A DNA stretch of 64,000 nucleotides from Speluncibacter jeojiensis (GCF_029589495.1 NZ_JAAIVF010000007.1:124001-188000); one strand, 5' to 3'; numbered from the stretch's first letter, positions 20,860-28,925 are shown. Made by a program: numbers and translations. The notes: a model not told the origin generated them from the sequence alone.

Positions 20860-21197
20860 AGGTCGGCCGCCGAGTTGCGGAGCCTCGCGGCATTATCGGC
20901 CTCCGCTTGGGCGAAGGCCCCGCCACCGGCGGCGAAGTTCTCGCGGATTCGAGTGAGCTCGGCCCGGAACTGCGCGATGCGCCCGCGGATCGACGCCTCA
21001 CCGTCGACGGCTTTGCGCGCGAATCCGGCCTGCAGCGCCTGCGCTGACGGGATGTCCCCGAACCCGCTGAGCATTGCGAGTCGGGAGGTGTCGTTCTCGT
21101 AGACGGCGAGCTTGTCGAGCAGCCGATCGCACTCGGCGACCAACTGCTTTGCCACATCCGGTTCCAGTCGAACTGATTTCCCCATGATTTCCCCCAT
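20856..21197 (-). CDS. Small helical protein paired with the DUF3558 lipoprotein, possible type VII substrate-like protein
   Basis: A 113-residue, signal-less, mostly alpha-helical protein beginning MGEIMGKSVRLEPDVAKQL, with SGFGDIPSAQALQAGFARKA in the middle and a charged coiled-coil-like end. In Nocardia-like genomes proteins of this shape commonly accompany DUF3558 lipoproteins and resemble ESX-associated substrates. I see no WxG motif, so the type VII link is weak. The start could instead be the second Met (21185). It is divergent from the WXG-size protein at 21308. Confidence 0.6.
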   Translation of the reverse strand: MGEIMGKSVRLEPDVAKQLVAECDRLLDKLAVYENDTSRLAMLSGFGDIPSAQALQAGFARKAVDGEASIRGRIAQFRAELTRIRENFAAGGGAFAQAEADNAARLRNSAADL

Positions 21198-21307
21198 CAC
21201 GTTGTCGCGTACGACTCGCCCAGGAATGGTAGTGGAGGAGGTTGCTACCGTGTTTGGGCAGGTGTTGGGGTGGCACGCCGGGGTGCGGTGAGCGGGGAGG
21301 GCTCGGG

Positions 21308-21595
21308 GTGAGTGGCGGAACGCTGGACGTACGCAGTTTGGATCCATTGGCGCAGATTCTGGCGCGCAGCGCCGACGTCCTGGAGAGTGCGGCAGGCAAT
21401 GTGCACGGCTCCGCGGATGCGGGTGTGTCGACAGGCGCTGTGACGTCGGCGCTGACCGCGGTCAGCGCGGCGATGAGCGCTGTCACGATGGCGGCCGCGG
21501 AGTCAGCGGATCTGGTGCAGCGCAACTCTGCAACCTTCCAGTGCACCGAGTCGGACAACGCGGCCGCGTTGCGGCAGGCAGGCGGCGGGTCATGA
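21308..21595 (+). CDS. Small ESX/WXG100-like helical protein
   Basis: A 95-residue protein from GTG 21308: VSGGTLDVRSLDPLAQILA followed by a long Ala/Ser/Val-rich helix and QRNSATFQCTESDNAAALRQ near the end. Size, lack of signal peptide and the two-helix pattern resemble type VII secretion substrates, but there is no clear WxG turn. Its stop overlaps the next gene as ATGA. No ESX core genes (eccB, eccC, eccD, mycP) occur in the window. Confidence 0.6.
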   Translation: MSGGTLDVRSLDPLAQILARSADVLESAAGNVHGSADAGVSTGAVTSALTAVSAAMSAVTMAAAESADLVQRNSATFQCTESDNAAALRQAGGGS

Positions 21596-22311
21596 CCGAG
21601 GGACTCGACACGCATGTCGCGGGCGACGAGAACTCCTGCCACGCGCTCGCGGCGTCCATGTCCGCCGTGGCGGGCAGCGTGCAAGCTGGTGCCGATGCGT
21701 TTCTGAAGGCACGTAGCTCATCTGAATGGGTATGGGCCTCCGGCGATGAGTTCCGCACGAAGGTCACCGCGATGTCGAACACGACCGATCGCGTCGAAGA
21801 CCAGTGCCGGCGATTTGCTCAGGCGTTGACCGCGTTCGCGAATTCGCTGGCGGCGGTCAAGGCGACGATGGCGTCGATCCGGGCCAGGGCGGTCACCGGG
21901 ATGCTGACCGTCACCGGTGAGACCATCGACTTTCCGACACTCGGCGGTGCGTCGGCGATGGTGGTCATCGACCAGATCAAGCTGATCGCCTTCGGCGAGG
22001 CACTGGAGGGGGTCGCCGCCGCGCGGGTCGCCGAAGCGAACGCGCACCATGCGCTCGAAGCTGCATTGGCACGGGTCACCGAGCAACTCGCCACCGTGCC
22101 GAGCGACCCCTCGCTGGTATTGGGCAACCAATCGGCGGGTCGACGACGTCGTGCCCGCGGCGCACACGGTGCTGGTCGATCCCGACCGAAGCGTCGACGG
22201 GTGGTCGCCGAACGCGGTGTTGCTACACGGTGTGTTGTCGGCAGCGGTCGACCCGTACGAACTGCGACCCGCTATCTGCTCTGGCCGACCTCGCCGATGA
22301 CGTCGATGTGA
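21592..22311 (+). CDS. ESX-associated-like helical protein with an apparently frameshifted tail
   Basis: The 239-residue frame begins MTEGLDTHVAGDENSCHAL and includes an EWVWASGDEFRTKVTAM stretch, a long helical body and ALEAALARVTEQLATVPSD. This part looks like a partner of the upstream small protein. From about residue 182 the sequence becomes an unlikely run of Arg and Gly, while the other frame over the same bases (from 22136) reads VDDVVPAAHTVLVDPDRS, which looks like real protein. So the 3' end is probably damaged by a frameshift or fused to a remnant of another gene. The true C-terminus is uncertain. Confidence 0.55.
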   Translation: MTEGLDTHVAGDENSCHALAASMSAVAGSVQAGADAFLKARSSSEWVWASGDEFRTKVTAMSNTTDRVEDQCRRFAQALTAFANSLAAVKATMASIRARAVTGMLTVTGETIDFPTLGGASAMVVIDQIKLIAFGEALEGVAAARVAEANAHHALEAALARVTEQLATVPSDPSLVLGNQSAGRRRRARGAHGAGRSRPKRRRVVAERGVATRCVVGSGRPVRTATRYLLWPTSPMTSM

Positions 22312-22375
22312 TCAGTTCCGGACTCCGTGTGAGTTGAGTTCCACGTCCGCCGGCCCTCGGCGACCCGTGCGTGAA

Positions 22376-22391
22376 TGTGAGACACATCACT
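22376..22391. promoter_or_regulatory. CRP/GlxR-type binding site
   Basis: TGTGAGACACATCACT fits TGTGA-N6-TCACA with one mismatch, the consensus of CRP/GlxR regulators in this order. It lies 77 bp upstream of the 39-residue peptide start at 22468, a good position for control of that transcript. Confidence 0.6.
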
Positions 22392-22467
22392 CGGACGGTT
22401 CGGGAACATTTCCGGCTCAGCGCACATCCAATGTTCGTCCGATCAACGACGAACAAAGGAAAATGCA

Positions 22468-22587
22468 ATGGACGCAATGGATCTGCTCAACACCGGTAGC
22501 ACTGGCGCGAACAACCTGCTGACCCTCGCGGGAAACGGCGTCGCGCTCGCCTCCAACATCGTGGGCCTCGTCTTCGCCTTCATCTGA
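22468..22587 (+). CDS. 39-residue hydrophobic small protein
   Basis: ATG at 22468 preceded by AAAGGA, ending TGA at 22585-22587. The peptide starts MDAMDLLNTGSTGANNLL and ends in a hydrophobic stretch (GNGVALASNIVGLVFAFI) that could insert in a membrane. A CRP/GlxR-like site precedes it and a GC-rich hairpin follows it, so it is a self-contained unit like the peptide at 12286. I do not recognise a family. Confidence 0.55.
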   Translation: MDAMDLLNTGSTGANNLLTLAGNGVALASNIVGLVFAFI

Positions 22588-22595
22588 GCGCGCCG

Positions 22596-22629
22596 GGCTC
22601 GCCGCCTCGAGAGGGGAGGGCGGCGAGCC
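22596..22629 (+). terminator. Hairpin terminator after the 39-residue peptide gene
   Basis: GGCTCGCCGCC (22596-22606) pairs perfectly with GGCGGCGAGCC (22619-22629) over a 12-base loop. It is placed 9 bp after the peptide stop and before the convergent secreted-protein gene. Confidence 0.65.
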
Positions 22630-22642
22630 GGGGCTCGGCGCG

Positions 22643-23128
22643 TCAGTTCGCGGTGATGATCTCGTAGTACGTGAACGAATGGCCCATCGCGTCGCAGCTG
22701 AAGCTGCCGTGGAATCCGGTCTGGCAACTGGAACCGGCATGGGAGACCTGGACGCCCGCGGTCGCACCCGTCCCGGAGGGATGGCCGACCGTGGAAATGT
22801 CCGGGTTCCCGCCCGGCAGCGTGTGCGGTGTCCCGATGTCGAAGGCGGGATGCGCAGGAGCCCAGGGTACGTCGATGACGACCTCGTTGACGGGGAACGG
22901 CACCGTCAGATCCGAACTCCCACTGCCGAGGTCGATCGACATGTAGTTCGACGGGCTGGTGAGGTCGCATCCGACCACGCCCGCATCGTCGATCGAACAG
23001 TTGAAGATGCCGTCCGAGAAGTAGACGGTGCCGGGCGTGTCGGCGTGCGCAGCCCCGGCGAACAGCACCGGCACCGCCGCGGCGACCGCAACTGCGGCGG
23101 CGGCCTTCCTTGGATCAAACTTGCGCAT
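22643..23128 (-). CDS. Secreted protein of unknown function
   Basis: From the ATG at 23128, with GAGGAGG ideally placed upstream, a 161-residue protein starts with MRKFDPRKAAAAV, a hydrophobic stretch and a signal peptidase site after FAGAAHA. The mature part is small, acidic and has two likely disulphide pairs (FNCSIDDAGVVGCD and SSCQTGFHGSFSCD). This resembles small exported proteins of mycobacteria and nocardiae but I cannot name the family. It follows the LppP/LprE gene on the same strand. Confidence 0.75.
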   Translation of the reverse strand: MRKFDPRKAAAAVAVAAAVPVLFAGAAHADTPGTVYFSDGIFNCSIDDAGVVGCDLTSPSNYMSIDLGSGSSDLTVPFPVNEVVIDVPWAPAHPAFDIGTPHTLPGGNPDISTVGHPSGTGATAGVQVSHAGSSCQTGFHGSFSCDAMGHSFTYYEIITAN

Positions 23129-23175
23129 GTCGTCCTCCTCGTTCATCGCTGGGTGTCGAAGTCGGGAAACGGGTT

Positions 23176-23763
23176 TCACGAGGACGGTGGGAACGTGCCG
23201 TGTGCCTGTACGTGCACGCCGTCCCAGGTGAACGTGACCACACTCGGCCCGCCTCGGGGGCAGCACAACGGGTCGTCGTCGATGATCCACCGATACCGTA
23301 CCGCCACCGAACGTGCGTCGCTGCCGATGACGTCGGTGTACGAGTACGGTTGCGGGGTTGCGGTGCCGACGTATTCGCCATCGTGGAAGAACAGCACCGC
23401 GGAAGCGAACGTGCCGTCGTTGGTTGCCGAATCGTCGACCTGCATCCACGACAGGTCGGGGCAGCCGGCGGAAAGCGGTGTGTCATCGGCCTTTCCGACC
23501 TGCCACGGCCCCCCGGCAGGAGCGGGTCCGAGCGTTGCGACGGCGTCGCGGGCGAACGCGGAGTTCGCGTCGAAGCAGAGGCCGTGACCGCTGCCGTTCG
23601 GAGGTTGTGCCGCGGCGGCGGTCGCCTCAGTGGTCTGCGCAGGAAAGGTGTGCGATGCGGAGGTGTAGTCGGCGTATCCGCGAGAGAGCGGTGGGCCGTT
23701 GCCGGCGCAGGCCGACGCCATCACCGCGATTCCCGCGACGATGAACACAGCCCTGGCGCGCAT
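23176..23763 (-). CDS. LppP/LprE-type lipoprotein
   Basis: A 195-residue lipoprotein with lipobox VMASAC. The globular domain has LCFDANSAFARDAVATLGP, FFHDGEYVGTATPQPY and VAVRYRWIIDDDPLCCPRGGPSVVTFTWDG, the pattern of the LppP/LprE family of Mycobacteriales. The role is unknown; the protein sits on the outer face of the cytoplasmic membrane. Confidence 0.85.
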   Translation of the reverse strand: MRARAVFIVAGIAVMASACAGNGPPLSRGYADYTSASHTFPAQTTEATAAAAQPPNGSGHGLCFDANSAFARDAVATLGPAPAGGPWQVGKADDTPLSAGCPDLSWMQVDDSATNDGTFASAVLFFHDGEYVGTATPQPYSYTDVIGSDARSVAVRYRWIIDDDPLCCPRGGPSVVTFTWDGVHVQAHGTFPPSS

Positions 23764-23826
23764 TGCTCGGTCCCAACTCTGCCGACGAAGGTACTGGCTG
23801 TGAAATCGCTGCCGCCGGACTCGTTG

Positions 23827-24759
23827 TTACCGCCCCTTGTGCGGCGCGACCGATTGTGGGGACCAGTAGTCGAGCATCTGAGTGAACGCCTCGCACGCGG
23901 AGTTCGAGACGCCATACGGCGCTTCGAGGTTCACGCTCAACGGAAAACCGAGCCCACGTGCCTGGTCGACCACCCGGCGATACAGGTCGACCAGGGCCCG
24001 CTGCCGTTGGTCCGCCGCCCGGACAGCCACCTCGGCGACGAACCGTTGTTCGGCGCGCACGTATTCGTTGCCCGGATCGTGCAACAGCCAGTCGATCAGC
24101 CCGACCTTCTCCTCGGCGGCGGGTATGAACCCGAACGACAACACGATTTCCGGACGTTGATCGGTGCGCGCGGCGAAGGCGCGCAGGAAGTCCACGATCC
24201 GGTCCGAGTAGAGCAGCTGCGTCAGTGCGAACGTCGCGCCGCGCTCGCACTTCTCCACCAGTCGGTCGACTTCGCCTCGGCGAGTGGGGATCACGATGAC
24301 GCCCGGTCTGCGCATCAACTCGCCACAGCGTGAGAGCGCCTCCGCGACGCCGAGCCCTGGGCAGGCCGAGCGGGGGAGTCCGTGGGGCTTGCCGACGAAG
24401 GCCACCCCGGCCATGCCCGCGTCGCACAGTCGCCGTAGCCGGTCGGCGAGCTTGCGCTCGTCCAGCAGTACCGTGACCTGCGCGCACAGCCCCGCGACGC
24501 CGTCGAGCCGCGACCGGACGATCTCCCAGAAGTCCAGTACGTCCATGCGTTCGCTCATCGGCACCGGGCGGTCCGAATCCTCCGGGATGATTCCCGGGAT
24601 CATCACGTGCCCGATCCGGTCGGTGAGACCGTGGGTTCGACACTGTTCGACGACTCGGTCGGCGATCTCGACCGCACGCCCGGCGCCCGCGCTCGACTCG
24701 GGCGGTGCCAGCTCGAGCGCCACCGTGTGGAAGGCCGGGGCGCCCGCCTGCTCAGACAC
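23827..24759 (-). CDS. Mycobacterial-type methylenetetrahydrofolate reductase
   Basis: It reduces 5,10-methylenetetrahydrofolate to 5-methyltetrahydrofolate for methionine synthesis. The 310-residue protein matches the mycobacterial FAD-independent type: TVALELAPPES at the start, RIGHVMIPGIIPEDSDRPV, MDVLDFWEI, CERGATFALTQLLYSD, PEIVLSFGFIPAAEEKVGLIDWLL, and FPLSVNLEAPYGVSNSACE near the end. The GTG start at 24759 overlaps the 3' end of the methyltransferase gene by 8 bp, so the two are translationally coupled. Confidence 0.88.
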   Translation of the reverse strand: MSEQAGAPAFHTVALELAPPESSAGAGRAVEIADRVVEQCRTHGLTDRIGHVMIPGIIPEDSDRPVPMSERMDVLDFWEIVRSRLDGVAGLCAQVTVLLDERKLADRLRRLCDAGMAGVAFVGKPHGLPRSACPGLGVAEALSRCGELMRRPGVIVIPTRRGEVDRLVEKCERGATFALTQLLYSDRIVDFLRAFAARTDQRPEIVLSFGFIPAAEEKVGLIDWLLHDPGNEYVRAEQRFVAEVAVRAADQRQRALVDLYRRVVDQARGLGFPLSVNLEAPYGVSNSACEAFTQMLDYWSPQSVAPHKGR

Positions 24760-25537
24760 GCTCGGCAGTGACAAGCCACGCCGGTGCGAGCAGACGACCC
24801 TGGCCGTCGGATTCGAGTGCGGCGATCGCCGCCACGAGCGGTGCGGGCGCGCGTCCTTCGAACTCGGATCGCGTGAATGCCGTTGTGTATGTGGCCGGCC
24901 GAACGTTCTGGATGGACCATCCGGTGGCTGCGAGGTTCTCGCGGAGGTTCGCCTCGGTGATCCGGTACGGTCCGGGGAACGCCTCGGGAACCCGGTCGGA
25001 GAAGCACAGCAGATGCAGCCGCGCGCCCGTCCGGCACGCCCGGTGCACGGACGCGGTGTAGTTCTGGCGCAACTCCTCGGGGAAGCAGTGGTACAGCGCG
25101 CTGTCGATGACCGTGTCGAATCGCCCCGCGTAGCCGGACAATTCGAAGGCGTCGGCGACGGCGAACTCGACCGACTTCGCCAGCCCTCGGGTGCCGGCGC
25201 GTCCGCGTGCGATCTCGATGGCGGCGGGGGAGGCATCCAGGCCGACGGTGTGGTGCCCGCCCGCGGCCAGCATCAGGGTGTTCTCCCCGGGGCCGCAACC
25301 GATGTCGAGCACATCGCCGCTGAACTGGCCGGACGCCTCGAGTTTGCGCACCACCGGCTGCGCCTCGCCGATGTCCCACGGGACCCGATCGAGCAGGAAC
25401 TCCGGGGGTGCGCCGCCGGATTCGGCGGCGCCGGACTCCTGACCGGGGTGCGCCAGGGCTGCGAAGTCACCGCGATAGACGGCGTCGAAATCCGAGGGCC
25501 GTGGCGGGGTGGACGGCTGGGCGGCCTGCTCACTCAT
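24752..25537 (-). CDS. Class I SAM-dependent methyltransferase
   Basis: The 261-residue protein has the cofactor motif VLDIGCGPGENTLMLA, the acidic strand-2 end TVGLDASP, and FDTVIDSALYHCFPEE after strand 4, the layout of small-molecule methyltransferases related to the Rv0560c/thiopurine type. The substrate is unknown. It starts at ATG 25537 and runs into the methylenetetrahydrofolate reductase gene with an 8-bp overlap, which hints at a link with one-carbon supply. Confidence 0.85.
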   Translation of the reverse strand: MSEQAAQPSTPPRPSDFDAVYRGDFAALAHPGQESGAAESGGAPPEFLLDRVPWDIGEAQPVVRKLEASGQFSGDVLDIGCGPGENTLMLAAGGHHTVGLDASPAAIEIARGRAGTRGLAKSVEFAVADAFELSGYAGRFDTVIDSALYHCFPEELRQNYTASVHRACRTGARLHLLCFSDRVPEAFPGPYRITEANLRENLAATGWSIQNVRPATYTTAFTRSEFEGRAPAPLVAAIAALESDGQGRLLAPAWLVTAERV

Positions 25538-25657
25538 CTGCTTGCTCCTTCCCGACGGGAGCGCCGGGACGGGCCACGCGTCGGGTGAGCTCGTCCACGC
25601 ACGCGAGAGCCAGTCTAGTGCGCGGCCGGCGCGCGCGGCAGACCTCGCGCGCGTTCG

Positions 25658-26281
25658 CTATACGGATCCGGTGCGTTCGATGATATTCACCTGCAACTGC
25701 GGGACGGTGGTGTTGCCACCGGCCTGGGTGTCGTAGCTGAACGAGCCGAGCACCTTCGCGTACATGGTGACCAGGTCGCCCTTGACGGTGTCCGCGATCA
25801 ACGCGGGGGTGTCGCCCACGACCATCGTGTTCTGGTCGTAGTCGTAGCCGTCATCGGAGGGGCTGGCCCCGGTCCGGGCGAGGAACCGTCCGGTCCCGGT
25901 GGCGGAATCGAACTGGGTGACGCGACCGTAGACGATGACCTTGCGACCGATGGCCGCGGCGGGGTTCTTGGTGATCAGCGCGAAGTCGCGGTCGCTGAGC
26001 TGCTCGTAGGTCGACGGGTCCTGCTTGGCGGCCTCCTCGGCCTGCCGGCGCGCCTCCTGCTCCTGGCGCGCCTTCTCGGCCGCAGCCTCGGACTGCCGCC
26101 GCTGCTCGGCCTGTGCGGGCGATTCGGTGGTGGTCGCGGCGGCGACGGTGGTGGTGGTCGGCGTGCCGGCAGCGGCCTCGTCGGTCGACTGGGCGGAGCA
26201 GGCGGCCAGGCTTGCGCCGATGGTCAGTGCGGTCGCGGCGACGAGCACACGTGCGGTCGTCGAGGTCCTGGTCGAAGTCAT
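25658..26281 (-). CDS. Lipoprotein of unknown function with coiled-coil linker
   Basis: The ATG at 26281 follows GAGGAG. The 207-residue product has a lipobox (GASLAAC), a Thr/Ala segment, a Gln/Arg/Glu/Lys-rich coiled coil of about 35 residues (AEQRRQSEAAAEKARQEQ), and a globular domain with FALITKNPAAAIGRKVIVYGRVTQFD and VKGDLVTMYAKVLGS that reads like an OB-type beta barrel. I cannot name the family. The frame upstream of the chosen start looks non-coding. Confidence 0.75.
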   Translation of the reverse strand: MTSTRTSTTARVLVAATALTIGASLAACSAQSTDEAAAGTPTTTTVAAATTTESPAQAEQRRQSEAAAEKARQEQEARRQAEEAAKQDPSTYEQLSDRDFALITKNPAAAIGRKVIVYGRVTQFDSATGTGRFLARTGASPSDDGYDYDQNTMVVGDTPALIADTVKGDLVTMYAKVLGSFSYDTQAGGNTTVPQLQVNIIERTGSV

Positions 26282-26355
26282 GGTGGTCTCCTCTGCGTGT
26301 TGGTGAGGGACCGCGGGCCTCGCCCCTCGACGAGGCCCGCGGAAGTGGGGTGCTC

Positions 26356-26793
26356 TCAGGCCGCGGCTGAGCCGAGCGCGAGCAGCGGCAGCGCCATCGG
26401 CAGGACGGTGCTGCCGACGACCGCGCTGCCCACCACGGCGGCGCCGACCAGCCCCGGCGTCGGGTCCGGTGCGGCCACGTCGGCGACCTTGCGCCAGGTG
26501 CCGCAGCCTGCTGATACGAATCCGTAGTCGCCGTAAGCGATGGTGACCCGAACCGTTGCGGCGTGGGTGTCGCCTTCCTGGATGACGGCCATGTTGTCCG
26601 CGAGCCGTTGCCACAGGCAAGGGCCGTACCCGTACGGGTGGGCCTCGTAGACGCCAGGCGTGATTTCGCTGCCGACGACCCAGCCGCCGTCAGGGAACGC
26701 GGTGGCGGCCGCGTTCGCGACTCCCGTGGCGCCCAGCATCAGGCCGGCCGCTGCCAGCGAAACTCCCACGGCCCCTGCGATCTTCCGCACCAT
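26356..26793 (-). CDS. Secreted/membrane protein of unknown function
   Basis: A 145-residue protein with a signal peptide (cleavage near GVANAAAT), a domain with DGGWVVGSEITPGVYEA and ACGTW-like cysteines (VSAGCGTWRKV), and a hydrophobic C-terminus (VVGSAVVGSTVLPMALPLLAL) that may anchor it. The GWxVGxxIxPGxY pattern recurs in small exported mycobacterial proteins of unknown function. A perfect 10-bp inverted repeat overlaps its upstream region, 8 bp from the start, so it is probably tightly repressed by a local regulator not visible here. Confidence 0.7.
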   Translation of the reverse strand: MVRKIAGAVGVSLAAAGLMLGATGVANAAATAFPDGGWVVGSEITPGVYEAHPYGYGPCLWQRLADNMAVIQEGDTHAATVRVTIAYGDYGFVSAGCGTWRKVADVAAPDPTPGLVGAAVVGSAVVGSTVLPMALPLLALGSAAA

Positions 26794-26800
26794 GTCCTCC

Positions 26801-26832
26801 TGTTGAACGTGCGTTGTTCGGTACGTTCAACA
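26801..26832. promoter_or_regulatory. Operator-like perfect inverted repeat
   Basis: TGTTGAACGT (26801-26810) and ACGTTCAACA (26823-26832) are exact inverted repeats with a 12-base spacer. The site ends 8 bp before the minus-strand start at 26793, overlapping its translation start region, which is what a TetR- or GntR-type repressor site would do. Confidence 0.5.
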
Positions 26833-26870
26833 GATTCCGCGACGGCGCAGGGATACTGAAGATGGGCGTC

Positions 26871-26886
26871 GATAATCGGGGCTATC
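26871..26886. promoter_or_regulatory. GATA-N8-TATC motif, copy 2
   Basis: GATAATCGGGGCTATC, 94 bp upstream of the ATPase start at 26980. It shares GATA, GGGG, a pyrimidine and TATC with the copies at 13269 and 28926. Confidence 0.65.
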
Positions 26887-26927
26887 GCGGGAAATGGAGG
26901 CGTGGTCTTGTGAGCATCACCCTACCC

Positions 26928-26963
26928 ATATATAAACGATATAAAGCAGCTAAAGGGATATAA
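26928..26963 (+). promoter_or_regulatory. A/T-rich promoter region of the ATPase gene
   Basis: Within very GC-rich DNA this stretch contains ATATATAAA, GATATAAAG and GATATAAG, giving three TATA(A)-type -10 candidates in 36 bp. It lies between the GATA-N8-TATC motif and the AGGAGG of the ATPase gene. Confidence 0.45.
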
Positions 26964-26979
26964 GTGTAGGAGGCGGGCC

Positions 26980-28107
26980 GTGGCAGCACGGAATCCATTC
27001 CGACCGTCATTCGGAGCGCCACCGCCGCTGCTGGTGGGCCGCAACGCACTGATCGAAGACTTCGACGACGGCCTCGACGCCGGGCCCGGGGCCTTCGGCC
27101 GCGCAACCTTGATCACCGGACAGCGCGGCACCGGCAAGACGGTGCTCCTGAACGCACTCGAGGACTGTGCGAAAGCCCGCGGTTGGCTCACCATCGCCGA
27201 GACCGCCACCACCGGCCTCATCGCGCGCCTGGTCGACGACCACCTGCCCAGGCTCCTGGCCGAGCACGACCCGCACGGATTCGACCGCAGGATCACCGGC
27301 CTGACTGCCGGACCCGTCGGCATCACGACCACGGTGGTGCCCGACGAGCATCGCCCGCGGCCCACCCTGCGTTCACAGATTGCGCGCCTGACCGACGTGC
27401 TCGCTGTCCACGAGACCGGCCTGCTCATCACCGTCGACGAGGTGCACGCCGGGGACCGTGCCGAACTGCGGGAGCTGTTCACCGTCTACCAGCACGCGGT
27501 CCGCGAAGAACGCGATATCGGCATCGTCGTCGCCGGGCTCCCGGTCGCGGTTTCCGAGATGCTCTCCGATCAGGTGCTCACCTTCTTGCGCCGCGCCCAG
27601 CAGGTCGACCTGGCCGCCGTCGCCAACGCGGATGTCGCTGCCGCCCTGCGCGAACCGATCGAAGCGGCCGGCCGCACCATTGCCGACGAGGCATTGGGTA
27701 TTGCGGTATCCGCGGTGCGCGGGTACCCGTTCCTGATCCAGTTGGTCGGCGACCTCGCCTGGCGGGCGAACCGCGACGCCACCGACGTCAGCATCGACGA
27801 TGCCGAGCATGCGGCCCGAAGCGCGCCGCGGAGGATGGGCGCGATGGTGCATGCCCCTGCACTGCAGGGACTTTCCCAGGTGGACCGCGCCTACCTGGCG
27901 GCGATGGCCGTCGACGACGGGCCCAGCCGCTCGAGCGCAGTCGCCGAGCGGATGGGTGTCGCCCCCGGGTACGGATCCATGTATCGGCAGCGGCTGATCG
28001 ATGCCGAACTGATCAGGCCGACAGCACATGGATACGTCGACTTCGCGATGCCGTACCTGCGCGAATACCTCCGCGAACACGCCGTCGGCGACACGCCCGA
28101 GCGCTGA
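26980..28107 (+). CDS. Orc1/Cdc6-like AAA+ ATPase
   Basis: The 375-residue protein opens with a LLVGRNALIEDF box typical of this AAA+ group, Walker A GQRGTGKT at 47-54, and Walker B LLITVDEVHAG (Asp153, Glu154). A lid domain and a C-terminal winged-helix part (VAERMGVAPGYGSMYRQRLIDAELI) follow. Such stand-alone ATPases occur on mobile and defence regions and may act as DNA-bound switches; the specific role is not known. The GTG at 26980 follows AGGAGG. It shares the upstream 16-bp motif with hsdR and the HTH/methylase gene, which is the main reason to suspect it belongs to the restriction system. Confidence 0.82.
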   Translation: MAARNPFRPSFGAPPPLLVGRNALIEDFDDGLDAGPGAFGRATLITGQRGTGKTVLLNALEDCAKARGWLTIAETATTGLIARLVDDHLPRLLAEHDPHGFDRRITGLTAGPVGITTTVVPDEHRPRPTLRSQIARLTDVLAVHETGLLITVDEVHAGDRAELRELFTVYQHAVREERDIGIVVAGLPVAVSEMLSDQVLTFLRRAQQVDLAAVANADVAAALREPIEAAGRTIADEALGIAVSAVRGYPFLIQLVGDLAWRANRDATDVSIDDAEHAARSAPRRMGAMVHAPALQGLSQVDRAYLAAMAVDDGPSRSSAVAERMGVAPGYGSMYRQRLIDAELIRPTAHGYVDFAMPYLREYLREHAVGDTPER

Positions 28108-28113
28108 TCGGGC

Positions 28114-28794
28114 TCAGCGCAACGACACCTTCGCGCCGCCGGAGAACATCGAGTCGTGCAGTTCGATGTGGTCGGGAACCGCACCGACGGGCATGTCGTA
28201 GACGGCCTTGACCGTCACCGTGTTGCCCGGGTTGATCTGGTCCCACACCGGGACGTCACTACCCACGTTGATCGCGGCCATCGGATCGGCCTCGAACTCG
28301 CGGCCCTGCGAGTCGTACATCTTCTGGTCGGACGGGCTCAGCGACTTCGCCTTGTTCGAGGTGTTGCTGACGGTCATCGTCACCACCACGAACTGGCCCT
28401 GCGCCTTCTGCTGCAGGTACGGATTGTCGCCGACCTCGCTCAGCCCCGTCTGGACGTCGGTGACGACGAACTCGAACTTGCCGTCACGCACCGGCGTGTT
28501 CAGTGCCGGGGTGGGCTTGTCGGCGGGCTTGACTGCCGGAGCATCCGGCGCCTCCGGAGCACCGGCAACCGGCGCGTTGGCGGCGCCGGCCGGCGTGCTC
28601 GGCTTGTCAGCGCCGCTGTTGCCGCTGACCGACGCGATGACGATCACCACCGCGACGACGCCGACGATCCACGGCCACTTCTTGCGCTTCTTCTTCTCGG
28701 GGACCGGCGGCTGCGGCGGCACCGGGTACTGGGGACCCTGCGCGAACTGCGGGGCCTGGGCGTACTCCTGCTGCGGGTGGTACGGATTGGTCAC
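28114..28794 (-). CDS. Membrane-anchored DUF4352 protein
   Basis: The 226-residue protein has a Pro/Gln/Tyr-rich cytoplasmic N-terminus, a KKKRKK stop-transfer patch, one membrane helix ([17 protein letters not shown]), an Ala/Pro linker and an extracytoplasmic beta-sandwich domain ([34 protein letters not shown]) typical of DUF4352. GTG start at 28794. It is convergent with the ATPase, 6 bp between stops, and divergent from hsdR. A role in the restriction system is not suggested by its sequence. Confidence 0.85.
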   Translation of the reverse strand: MTNPYHPQQEYAQAPQFAQGPQYPVPPQPPVPEKKKRKKWPWIVGVVAVVIVIASVSGNSGADKPSTPAGAANAPVAGAPEAPDAPAVKPADKPTPALNTPVRDGKFEFVVTDVQTGLSEVGDNPYLQQKAQGQFVVVTMTVSNTSNKAKSLSPSDQKMYDSQGREFEADPMAAINVGSDVPVWDQINPGNTVTVKAVYDMPVGAVPDHIELHDSMFSGGAKVSLR

Positions 28795-28925
28795 AGTGTG
28801 CCTTTCGGAAAGGGCGGGAAGGGGATTCGTGCGTCATCGAGGACCATCTGCGCCGGCACTCCTTCGGTCGTGAAGCGGTGCCCGGATCGTGCCCGGGCGC
28901 CGGTGCAGCGGCCGAGAACGGCGTG

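Noticed and set aside
20284-22311. A type VII secretion locus
   Set aside because: No eccB, eccC, eccD, eccE or mycP genes in the window; only substrate-like small proteins.
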